Shown piece by piece: positions 35,790-43,111 of a DNA stretch of 64,000 nucleotides. The notes beneath the pieces were generated by a model. The model made no database searches, had not been told where the DNA came from, and saw nothing but the letters and a program-made list of their open reading frames with translations. This DNA comes from Flavobacteria bacterium BAL38 (lineage in GTDB: Bacteria > Bacteroidota > Bacteroidia > Flavobacteriales > Flavobacteriaceae). Made by a program: the position numbers and the translations under genes. Positions within the stretch are counted from its first letter, which is position 1. Every line of letters starts with the position of its first letter. The stretch is taken from NCBI GenBank assembly GCA_000169355.1, contig AAXX01000005.1:62001-126000 (forward strand), in the 5' to 3' direction.

Positions 35790-35933
35790 TATTGCCTACA
35801 ACGTTCCGCTGCTTCTCGTCAGTTGCGAAGTTCGGAACTTTATATTTTCTATCAAAGATAATATTTCTTGCGAAACGTAAACGTGAACTTACCACAAAAT
35901 TCGCAATTGCGAGAAACGGCTGTTACCTGCTGG
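35790..35933 (-). repeat. Array site D (attC-like palindrome with extrahelical base)
   Basis: Left core AAC 35800-35802, right core GTT 35922-35924. Arms 35808-35829 and 35900-35920 share TTCTCG and TTGCGAA blocks; the left arm has one extra T between them, as in the extrahelical bases of integron attC sites. Outer bases TATTGCCTAC (payload III) and ACCTGC (payload IV). Confidence 0.78.
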
Positions 35934-35958
35934 CGTATTTTCCGTATTGCACTTTCCG

Positions 35959-38382
35959 TTAAAATTTATAACTATATCCAAGCCTTATTACTTGTGTTTC
36001 GTAATAGTCATTACTGTTATAATTAAAGCCTTGTCCGTTGATTTCTTTTTTGATTATCATTGTGTTTAGCAAATCTGACGCGTTAAAAAAGAGCTCGCCT
36101 TTCCCTTTTTGAATTGCTTTTTTTAGTCCAAGGTCTAATGAAAATCTCGATTTAATTTTTCCTTGTGGAATAATGTCGGGCGCTAAATAAATACCTGTTA
36201 ATTGCACATCTATGTTTTTAGGAAAATGAAACGTATTGTTCAATTTAATATTTCCAGAATATATTTCTTGTTTGTCTGCTGAAAATGTATGTGTAGTAGG
36301 ATATTTGTTTTCAACAGTAAATGCATCTATTTGATTTCTGTATGCGTTTAGATTAATATTGAATGCGTACAATTTAGAAATTTCTTGTGCTAAAACCATT
36401 TCAATTCCTGTGTTGTAACTTTTATTTACGTTTTGAAATGTTGCATAAATTAAATTACTTGGTGGAACAGTACTAGAAATTCTTGTAATCGTTCCGTCAG
36501 CAAATCTGTGATAAATAGCATTATATAAACTTCCTTTTTCCCAATTTTTTTTATAGCCCAATTCTATCGAATTTGTAAATTGTGGTCGCAATGCAGGATT
36601 CCCAACTTTAATTATTTCTGCATCGTCATATTTTGGAAAAATACGAATATCAACTTCGTTAGGTCGGTCAACTCTTCGGTTGTAGAAAATAGAAACTTTG
36701 TTATTGTCGTTAATTTTGTATGCCAAACGTAAATTTGGAAACGGTTGGGTATAATTATATCCATCACTTTGATAAACAATATGATTAGGATTAACGTCAT
36801 ATTGAATTTTTACATACTCAATTCTTAAACCTAGTTCGGCTTCCCATTTTTTATTTTCAAAAATATAGTTTCCATAAACGGCAGGAATTAGTTCTTTATA
36901 AGTTGCCCAACCGCCTGCATTGGTGTCTAAAACTGAATTTACACCTGGTATAAATTGCATATTTGTCGGTATATTTCTGTTACGAAGTTTAATTCCTGTT
37001 TCAATTCGTCCGTATTTAAGTGGTTTTATGTAGTCAAAATTAAAATCATAAACTTGCTCGTCAGATAATAATTTAAACGCATCTGTTCCTGTGGAAGTTG
37101 GCAAATAATTGTCGTAAAAATATTTTTCGTCTTCTCTGTGAAAAGTGTAATTGAAACCAATATTTAGCAAATGTCCTGCTTCTTTAAATTTGTGTTGATA
37201 AATGGCAGTTGCCATAATAGTTGTTTTTAATTCATCTTCTAAAAACTGCCAAAGTCTATTTCGTTGTGAAAAGTCTCCATTAAAAAATGGTTGGTCGCCT
37301 TTGTCAATTATTTTTTCACTTCCAAAAAGTCCTGAAACAGTCAAAGAATTTTGGTCGTTAATTGCATAATCAAAACCACTTTTCAATGTCGTAAAATGTG
37401 TGTTTCTGTTGCGTTTTAATTGTGAATTAATTACATCGCCATTGTCGTAATTTCTTGTTACAAATTCATTTTTGTTAAGCGTTTCAGTATATAAGTAATC
37501 GCCTTGAAAAAAGACATTGACTTTGTTTTTTCTATAATTGAGTGAAACGCTTGGGTTGATTTTTGGTGTAAAAGTATATTGTTGTCTTATGGATGGTAAA
37601 TTTTCTTTTCGCACCCAAAGAGAACCTACACCTGTTGTAAAACCAATCTTTCCATTAAAACCATCTTTTTTGTTTTTCTTGTAAATAATATTGATAATCC
37701 CTGCGTTTCCATTTACATCATATTTGGCAGAAGGATTGTTGATGATTTCAATTTTTTCAATCGCAGAAGCAGGAATATTATCTAATCCTGTTTGGTTGCC
37801 AAAACCTGTTAATGCTGTTTGTTTTCCGTCAATGAGTACAGTCACTTTATCGTTTCCACGAAGTTGTACTTTTCCGTCTTGTACTGTAACACTTGGTAAA
37901 TTTTGCATAGCTTGTAAAACCGAACCACCACTTTGACTAATATTGTCTTTTAGAGAAAAAGTTTTTTTGTCCATTGCAGCACTTAATTCGGAAGTTTTTC
38001 CTGTTACAACAACTTCTTGTAATGTGGTAGTTTCTTCTTCCAATTCAATAGTGTTGATGTCTAAAAATTCCGTTAGATTTCCAACATAAAGCGATTGTTT
38101 TGATGTTTTGTAGCCGATAAAAGAAACCTCTAAATAGTAGTTTCCAGATTTTATTTTTGATAAAGAAAAACGTCCTTCTTCGTTGGTTACTGTTCCACTA
38201 ATAAATGAATTGTCTTTTTCTGTTTTTATCAACACGTTTACAAAAGGCAAAACAGCTTTGCTATTTTTGTCCTTTATAATTCCCGAAACGGTTACACTTG
38301 TTTGTGCGTTTGTGATTGAGAAGAATGAAAGTTGTAAAATCAAAAAGTATAGTACTTTTTTTGATGCATTTTGTGGAAACAT
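35959..38382 (-). CDS. TonB-dependent outer-membrane receptor (payload IV)
   Basis: 807 aa. A signal peptide is followed by a carboxypeptidase-D-like domain at about residues 29-110 (VSGIIKDKNSKAVLPFVNVL), a plug domain (LQAMQNLPSVTVQDGKVQLRG; YDVNGNAGIINIIYKK) and a ~550-residue beta barrel ending VIRLGYSYKF, with a terminal aromatic as expected of an outer-membrane barrel. There is no SusD partner, so it is not a classical SusCD uptake pair. The AraC gene 90 nt upstream may control it. Ligand unknown. Confidence 0.9.
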   Translation of the reverse strand: MFPQNASKKVLYFLILQLSFFSITNAQTSVTVSGIIKDKNSKAVLPFVNVLIKTEKDNSFISGTVTNEEGRFSLSKIKSGNYYLEVSFIGYKTSKQSLYVGNLTEFLDINTIELEEETTTLQEVVVTGKTSELSAAMDKKTFSLKDNISQSGGSVLQAMQNLPSVTVQDGKVQLRGNDKVTVLIDGKQTALTGFGNQTGLDNIPASAIEKIEIINNPSAKYDVNGNAGIINIIYKKNKKDGFNGKIGFTTGVGSLWVRKENLPSIRQQYTFTPKINPSVSLNYRKNKVNVFFQGDYLYTETLNKNEFVTRNYDNGDVINSQLKRNRNTHFTTLKSGFDYAINDQNSLTVSGLFGSEKIIDKGDQPFFNGDFSQRNRLWQFLEDELKTTIMATAIYQHKFKEAGHLLNIGFNYTFHREDEKYFYDNYLPTSTGTDAFKLLSDEQVYDFNFDYIKPLKYGRIETGIKLRNRNIPTNMQFIPGVNSVLDTNAGGWATYKELIPAVYGNYIFENKKWEAELGLRIEYVKIQYDVNPNHIVYQSDGYNYTQPFPNLRLAYKINDNNKVSIFYNRRVDRPNEVDIRIFPKYDDAEIIKVGNPALRPQFTNSIELGYKKNWEKGSLYNAIYHRFADGTITRISSTVPPSNLIYATFQNVNKSYNTGIEMVLAQEISKLYAFNINLNAYRNQIDAFTVENKYPTTHTFSADKQEIYSGNIKLNNTFHFPKNIDVQLTGIYLAPDIIPQGKIKSRFSLDLGLKKAIQKGKGELFFNASDLLNTMIIKKEINGQGFNYNSNDYYETQVIRLGYSYKF

Positions 38383-38472
38383 TTTTGATCAATTTTAAAT
38401 TATACTGCAAATAACGTTAGTAACTACGAGTAAATAAAAAAAGACAAGTGCAGAATAATTTTTTTGTACAAA

Positions 38473-39507
38473 TTAGTTGTTTTGCACAAGATTTTTTTTG
38501 AATTCAGTTGGTGTTAAACCTTTGAATTTCTTGAATATAGCATTAAAAGAAGATTTAGAATTAAAACCCACATCTATGGCAATTCCTAAAAGTGTAAATT
38601 GATTATTTTGGTCATTTTTTAGGCATTTTATAAATTCTTCTACTCTGTATTCATTGATGAAATCTTGGAAATTTGTTTTCATGTGTTCGTTTAAAACTTC
38701 CGAAATATAATGTTTTGGAATATTGAGTTTTTCTGAAACATCTTGAATGGTTAATTTTCCATTCAAGTACAATTTATCTATTTTCATTGCATTAATTAAA
38801 TCCGACTTATATTGTTCAATCAGTTTTGTGTTCAGATTAGAATTTTTGTATTTGCTTATTTCGTTTTTTGGCAAAATATATTTGTTATTAGTCAATAATT
38901 TAAAAGAAATAAAGTAGAATAGAAAGGCGACAATTAATAAAAGATAGGAGTTAAAGTTTTGATTGCTGAAAAAAGTTAATTCTTTTAATCCAATTATTTT
39001 AAGAGTATCATTTATACAAGAAAACACAAGTAAAATAACAATTGGAATAACAAAATAAATAGTCCAAATTCTTCTTTTATTCGTAAAAACAGAATGTAAA
39101 ATTAAGACTAGATAAATCACAAAAGTTAATTCCAAAATCACTTCTAGAATTTCAATATTAAAGTTTTCTTTGGGTAATTTTATTTCGAATACTTCAAGAA
39201 TTAAATAAAAAATGTTGGGAAGAAAAAATAGATAATTGGATTTTATAAATTTTTCTCTTTCATTTTTGTAATACTTGAAAAACAAAAACAGAAAGGTTAC
39301 AAATAAGGTATTATCAAAAAGAAACCAATCTCTATTTTCAACAAACAGATTGTTTTTGTCATCACCCAAGATGTAAAGTAAAACAGAGATTAAACTTCCA
39401 AAGAGCAACCAAAAAGTAGTTTTTTTGTAATCTTTCCGATTTGTAAACAAGACTAAAAGGACAAAAATCCCTTGTATTAAAGCAATGATTTGAATTGTTT
39501 GGAGCAT
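38473..39507 (-). CDS. AraC-family regulator with membrane-embedded sensor (payload IV)
   Basis: 344 aa. The N-terminal ~210 residues contain six to seven hydrophobic helices. The C-terminal ~100 residues are an AraC-type double helix-turn-helix (LTIQDVSEKLNIPKHYISEVL; LGIAIDVGFNSKSSFNAIFKKFKGLTPTEF). This architecture senses a signal in the membrane and binds DNA on the cytoplasmic side. It probably regulates the TonB receptor gene behind it. It is the recombinase-proximal gene of the array. Confidence 0.88.
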   Translation of the reverse strand: MLQTIQIIALIQGIFVLLVLFTNRKDYKKTTFWLLFGSLISVLLYILGDDKNNLFVENRDWFLFDNTLFVTFLFLFFKYYKNEREKFIKSNYLFFLPNIFYLILEVFEIKLPKENFNIEILEVILELTFVIYLVLILHSVFTNKRRIWTIYFVIPIVILLVFSCINDTLKIIGLKELTFFSNQNFNSYLLLIVAFLFYFISFKLLTNNKYILPKNEISKYKNSNLNTKLIEQYKSDLINAMKIDKLYLNGKLTIQDVSEKLNIPKHYISEVLNEHMKTNFQDFINEYRVEEFIKCLKNDQNNQFTLLGIAIDVGFNSKSSFNAIFKKFKGLTPTEFKKNLVQNN

Positions 39508-39529
39508 TGTTTTACTTACGTTTTTTGGG

Positions 39530-39537
39530 CAAAAGTA
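39530..39537 (-). promoter_or_regulatory. -7 element upstream of the AraC gene
   Basis: TACTTTTG on the minus strand fits TAnnTTTG and stands 22 nt before the AraC ATG. No clear TTTG -33 was found. It lies inside payload IV, so this cassette seems to carry its own promoter. Confidence 0.5.
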
Positions 39538-39583
39538 GTGAAAATTTCGTTATTTTTTCAGATGTTCGTGTCGCTCGGAACGC

Positions 39584-39621
39584 TTGCAGGTAACTTGTAT
39601 ATATCATCAAATATATACAAC
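39584..39621 (-). repeat. Array head site E, attI-like, with AT-rich hairpin
   Basis: TTGCAGGTAAC (39584-39594) mirrors the GTTACCTGC at the far end of payload IV. It has no attC-like stem beyond it. Instead it abuts TTGTATATAT (39595-39604) and ATATATACAA (39611-39620), a perfect 10-bp inverted repeat with loop CATCAA. Read on the minus strand this contains TATATTTG, a possible -7 box facing the cassettes. It is 19 nt from the recombinase stop. Confidence 0.65.
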
Positions 39622-39639
39622 TTTTTTATATTGTAAAAA

Positions 39640-41382
39640 TTATTCATCAAGTTTTTTCTTACTTTTTAAATCAATCATTCGGTCTAACGGACTCTGTATT
39701 TTATCTACAGCCGTTTTGGTTAAATGCGTATAAACAGTAGTCGTTTTAATACTCGAATGTCCTAAAAATTGCTGAATGTATCGTATATCGGTGCCATTCT
39801 CAAGTAAATGAGTCGCAAAACTATGACGCAATGTGTGTACAGTTGCTTTTTTCTCTAAGCCACTTAACTTTAATGCCGTACGCATAACCTGTTGCACACT
39901 CCCTGTACTATAAGGCTCACCAGCAAACTGACCCTCAAAAACATACAACTTGCCCTTGTACAACTCTCTATACAATTGCAACGAACTAACAATAGAGTAG
40001 GGCAACATTACCATACGATCTTTCTTTCCCTTGGCATTTTTAACATGTATTTTGTGCTCCTCAAATAAAATATCACTCCATTTTAAACTCACAATCTCAC
40101 TCACTCGCAATCCAGCACCATAACCAATCAATAATAGCAACTTATGTTTCGGATTATCCACCACCTTAAAAATTAGCAAACATTCCTCCATCGTCAATAC
40201 AACCGGAAGTTTCTTCTCCTTTTTCGGACGCGGAAGCACAAATGTAAAATCGCGCTTTCCTAAAACTTGCTGATAGTAAAACTGAACCCCATTCACCATA
40301 CTATGACCACTAGTGGCCGACAAGCCTCGCTCCATTAACGAACCTAAAAAGCGAATAATCTCCTCTCTACTTATTTCCTCCGGATTCCTAAAAGCAAAAT
40401 AGCGCAAAAACTGAATAAAAGCACCACAATACGTGCGCAAAGTAGAACTACTATAATTCAAGGCTAATAATGTATCAACCATACCACTCAAATACAAGTG
40501 AGCCTTTTCAGGAACCATATCCAGCAAACTCTTCTTCGTTTTAGACAAATCCAGCTGCTTTTTATTAGGCAAATTACGCTTATCTAAATAATTTTTCGGA
40601 AGCAATATTTCAATCTCAATCCCCGTATTCTCAAACTGCAAATGCAAAGAATCCACTACAACCGGAGCAGCCGGAAGCAAATAACAATTCTTACTCTTGC
40701 TAAAACGCATCATTGAAAACCGCTTCAATTTCTCATGAACCAGCAACACTTTAGGAACATAAACCTCCATCCATGAAACAGCTTCAGCATGAGGCAAAAC
40801 CTTTATTTTTCCTTTAACAACAAAAGAATCTTTAACAAAATAATCCAATCCAAAAAACCCCGAAACACCTAAAATACCCTCAACCTCTTTTTTAACCACC
40901 TCATTCCTAAAAACCATGTAACTTTTATAATTACCGTTCCAGTAAACCCCTTTAACCTTTAAAAGTTGTTTACTAATTTCATGATGAAAATGCATTTTAA
41001 AAACCCAATATTTACCTATACTTGGCAACAATTGTAACCTCAATTTATCAGAAGAAACAACAGATTGTTTATGTTCAGGATTACTCACAACAGAGCCTAA
41101 CTGAAGAGCGCTTGAAGAAGCTATGGGTGAAAGGTCACGGTTATCAACACCGGTCACCAGAGTAGGAATAGAAGATTCAGTAACAACCACCAAATCCGGA
41201 AAATGAGAACGTAATAAATGATAAGAAACCTTAGAATAATCTAAATACCAACAACGACGAGAACCACTATAAGTAGCACCTAATCGTTTTAAAACAGCAA
41301 TAACTTCAAAATCCTTATCAAAAAACACCCCAATGCGATAAGCACCATGGTGAAAAATCTTCTCAATACGTATAGTTTTCAT
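39640..41382 (-). CDS. Tyrosine recombinase of the cassette array
   Basis: 580 aa. The C-terminal catalytic domain shows R426 (GAGLRVSE), the K454 region (KGKKDR), H516-x-x-R519 (HTLRHS), H542 (GHSS) and the nucleophile Y551 (VYTHL), then QSPLD, which recalls the SPLD at the end of IntI. It lacks the ~20-residue insert that marks integron integrases. A SAM-like core-binding domain lies at ~300-385. Residues 1-240 hold three weak repeats with a cluster of the form YSGSRRCWYL (38-47), YWNGNYKSYMV (147-157) and FSKSKNCYLLP (227-237), resembling the HARP DNA-annealing fold. Its 3' end faces the array. Confidence 0.88.
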   Translation of the reverse strand: MKTIRIEKIFHHGAYRIGVFFDKDFEVIAVLKRLGATYSGSRRCWYLDYSKVSYHLLRSHFPDLVVVTESSIPTLVTGVDNRDLSPIASSSALQLGSVVSNPEHKQSVVSSDKLRLQLLPSIGKYWVFKMHFHHEISKQLLKVKGVYWNGNYKSYMVFRNEVVKKEVEGILGVSGFFGLDYFVKDSFVVKGKIKVLPHAEAVSWMEVYVPKVLLVHEKLKRFSMMRFSKSKNCYLLPAAPVVVDSLHLQFENTGIEIEILLPKNYLDKRNLPNKKQLDLSKTKKSLLDMVPEKAHLYLSGMVDTLLALNYSSSTLRTYCGAFIQFLRYFAFRNPEEISREEIIRFLGSLMERGLSATSGHSMVNGVQFYYQQVLGKRDFTFVLPRPKKEKKLPVVLTMEECLLIFKVVDNPKHKLLLLIGYGAGLRVSEIVSLKWSDILFEEHKIHVKNAKGKKDRMVMLPYSIVSSLQLYRELYKGKLYVFEGQFAGEPYSTGSVQQVMRTALKLSGLEKKATVHTLRHSFATHLLENGTDIRYIQQFLGHSSIKTTTVYTHLTKTAVDKIQSPLDRMIDLKSKKKLDE

Positions 41383-41403
41383 GGCAAATAATTATTTAAT
41401 GGC

Positions 41404-41445
41404 TTATATATCACAAATATATAAAATAAAAATAAAATACCCAAA
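41404..41445 (-). promoter_or_regulatory. Recombinase promoter overlapped by an inverted repeat
   Basis: On the minus strand, TTTG (41442-41445), 20 nt, then TATATTTG (41414-41421) form a full Bacteroidota promoter. The -7 box lies within a perfect inverted repeat TTATATAT/ATATATAA (41404-41411, 41417-41424; loop CACAA). The same design, TATATAT-CA(T)CAA-ATATATA, is found at the array head (39595-39620). Binding of the recombinase to both, with self-repression, is an inference. Confidence 0.6.
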
Positions 41446-41482
41446 CCATTGTAAAGTCAAGCGAAGTCGAGAAACACAAAAC

Positions 41483-41558
41483 CACCACCATTGTCAAGTC
41501 GAGCGAAGTCGAGACAAAACAAAAAGCACCATTCCCACCACCGTCAGTTCGAGTGATT
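41483..41558. repeat. 76-bp direct repeat, copy 1 (flanks TA pair)
   Basis: Begins CACCACCATTGTCAAGTCGA and ends GTTCGAGTGATT. It contains the palindromic GTCGAGCGAAGTCGAG word. The copy at 42392-42467 differs at about two positions. A partial third GTCAAGCGAAGTCGAG lies at 41456. Confidence 0.8.
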
Positions 41559-41659
41559 ATGCAAAGTAAAAATGTATCGAGAACAATTAAAATTAAATAA
41601 AGAACAAAAAAATGAACACAAAAATTATGTTAATTAAAACAGTAAAATAATTAATTGTT

Positions 41660-41998
41660 TTAACTATTTAAAAGAATTTCTACTTCATTTCGTAAAATAG
41701 GTAAGTTTTTAACAACAATACCCCAAATCACATCATCAGACACGGAATCATATCCATGAATTATTCTATTTCGTACATCAACAATTTTTCTTGAATTCGA
41801 AATTTCAATAGTACTATTCTCTTTAAGAATTCGATTCATTGCTTCTCCAATAATCTCAATATTTCTCTCAATAGCCCTTTTAGTCCTTAAATCATTTTGA
41901 TAAATTTCAAACATTTTTGGAGTTTCAACAAAGTAACTTTCAATTTCATTTATTGAACTTAAAATATCATAAAGCCAAGTTTTAATAGAATCATCCAT
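41660..41998 (-). CDS. hepT: HEPN-domain toxin (HepT-like, DUF86)
   Basis: 112 aa, all helical. The HEPN ribonuclease motif R-x4-H-x-Y is complete: R76, H81 and Y83 in VRNRIIHGYD. In characterised type VII systems this RNase is inactivated when the MNT partner adds AMP to the tyrosine. Its start overlaps the end of the nucleotidyltransferase gene by 8 nt. The pair lies between the recombinase and tRNA-Tyr. Confidence 0.9.
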   Translation of the reverse strand: MDDSIKTWLYDILSSINEIESYFVETPKMFEIYQNDLRTKRAIERNIEIIGEAMNRILKENSTIEISNSRKIVDVRNRIIHGYDSVSDDVIWGIVVKNLPILRNEVEILLNS

Positions 41999-42311
41999 AA
42001 ATCAATACTTTATTTTGATTCAATTTTTTTCTAAAATACGGATTTTTTATAGCTTTTTCTTCTAATAAGTCAATACTTCGTTTTAAAATACGTTCAAGTG
42101 AAAACTTTAAATTATAATAATTATCGCCATAATCTAAAACATCCAAATTTTCAAAATCAACAATCAAATCAACATCACTTTCGTTATTAAATTTATCAGT
42201 CAAGACAGAACCAAAAGCATATAAAGATTTTACTTTATGCGCTTTACATAAAATCGAAATATCTTTATTATGATTATCTAATAAATTCATTGAAGGATTA
42301 ATTTTACTCAA
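41991..42311 (-). CDS. mntA: MNT nucleotidyltransferase antitoxin (MntA-like)
   Basis: 106 aa minimal nucleotidyltransferase. The GS-x10-D-x-D active site is G34-S35 and D46/D48 (FGSVLTDKFNNESDVDLIVDF is the region). It should AMPylate and silence the HEPN partner. The start could also be M8. It is first in the two-gene unit, as usual for MntA/HepT. Confidence 0.9.
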   Translation of the reverse strand: MSKINPSMNLLDNHNKDISILCKAHKVKSLYAFGSVLTDKFNNESDVDLIVDFENLDVLDYGDNYYNLKFSLERILKRSIDLLEEKAIKNPYFRKKLNQNKVLIYG

Positions 42312-42391
42312 AAATACATAAAAAAATATAGTTTTTAATTTTTCACTCTATTTTTTTATAATTTACTAATAACAAGTATAATTTATAAAAT

Positions 42392-42467
42392 CACCACCAT
42401 TGTCAAGTCGAGCGAAGTCGAGACAAAACAAAAAACACCATTTCCACCACCGTCAGTTCGAGTGATT
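42392..42467. repeat. 76-bp direct repeat, copy 2 (flanks TA pair)
   Basis: Matches 41483-41558 in the same orientation with about two differences. The two copies enclose the HEPN/MNT pair plus about 180 bases. Confidence 0.8.
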
Positions 42468-42880
42468 TTAAAAGGAAAAAATGCTAATTTTTGCCTTGTA
42501 AAATTGTATCGAGAACCAGTAAAATGGCATCACCACCGTCAGTTCGAGTGATTTTAAAAGGAAAAAATGCCAATTTTTGCTTTTTAAAATTGTATCGAGA
42601 ACACGTAAACCGTATATTTTTTTTATAAAATAAAACAGACAAAAACTTCTCGATACGCTTCGCACTCGAAGAGACGTGTGTCGAGAACCAGTAAAATCGC
42701 ATCAACACCGTCAGTTCGAGTGATTTTAAAAGGAAAAAATGCCAATTTTTGCTTTTTAAAATTGTATCGAGAACAAAAAAAGAAAAAAAGTCATACTAGG
42801 GAGATACTCCATAGATAGTGTATAGATAAAGTATAGATAGTGTATGTAAGATGTATGCAATACTAGAAACAGTCAGATAC

Positions 42881-42909
42881 AAAAAAAGCACCTCGTTAGA
42901 AGTGCTTTT
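42881..42909 (-). terminator. Terminator of tRNA-Tyr
   Basis: On the minus strand, AAAAGCACTTC pairs with GAGGTGCTTTT (one-base bulge possible), followed by seven T residues. It starts immediately 3' of the tRNA. Confidence 0.75.
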
Positions 42910-42910
42910 G

Positions 42911-42992
42911 TGGGGAGAGCAGGATTCGAACCTGCGAAGATGTAATCAGCGGATTTACAGTCCGCCCTCGTTGGCCGCTTGAGTATCTCCCC
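42911..42992 (-). tRNA. tRNA-Tyr (anticodon GUA)
   Basis: 82-nt class II tRNA. The acceptor arms GGGGAGA/TCTCCCC, anticodon loop CTGTAAA with GTA, a long variable arm and TTCGAATCC in the T-loop all fit tRNA-Tyr. The CCA end is not encoded: the acceptor is followed by CAA. Its 3' end faces the repeat region and the array. Confidence 0.95.
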
Positions 42993-43111
42993 AAGCCATC
43001 TTACTTATTTGACTAAGCGGTTGCAAATATAGAATTGTTTTTCATATCAGCAAAGATATTTTTTACAATTTTTTATACTATTTTATAACTTTCTGTAAAT
43101 GAAAAACATAA

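Larger units (their letters stand above)
28284..41445 (-). mobile_element. Integron-like cassette array with tyrosine recombinase
   Basis: Four payloads are joined by palindromic sites (A, B, C, D) and end at a recombinase gene (39640-41382). The two ends of each payload carry inverted copies of a payload-specific sequence: GTTGTAAACAGT with ACTGTTTTACAAC; GTTGTGCGT with ACGCACAAC; GTTGTAGGCA with TGCCTACAAC; GTTACCTGC with GCAGGTAAC. The shared GTT/AAC core and the different outer bases are what repeated exchange at a G^TT position inside folded sites would leave. All intact payload genes read away from the recombinase. The sites do not fit the canonical RYYYAAC/GTTRRRY cores and the recombinase lacks the IntI insert, so I call it integron-like. 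Confidence 0.75.
42312..42910. other. Intergenic region filled with palindromic repeats
   Basis: No gene is visible. It holds the second 76-bp repeat (42392-42467), three ~65-bp palindromic units (42452-42516, 42538-42602, 42710-42774), a CGATACGCTTCGCACTCGAA hairpin near 42650, and a terminator next to the tRNA. The units begin GTCAGTTCGAGTGATTTTAA and end TTAAAATTGTATCGAGAAC, so their ends are inverted. Confidence 0.75.

Noticed and set aside
39640-41382. Classical IntI integron integrase
   Set aside because: The extra helix between the conserved boxes that defines IntI is absent, and there is a ~290-residue N-terminal extension that IntI lacks.
41383-41659. Small gene upstream of the recombinase (62 residues from 41381, plus strand)
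   Set aside because: It translates the recombinase promoter, hairpin and repeat units; no independent start signal or family match.
42911-42992. tRNA-Tyr 3' end as attachment site of a genomic island
   Set aside because: I found no second copy of the tRNA 3' end at the left border or elsewhere in the window, so this remains unsupported.
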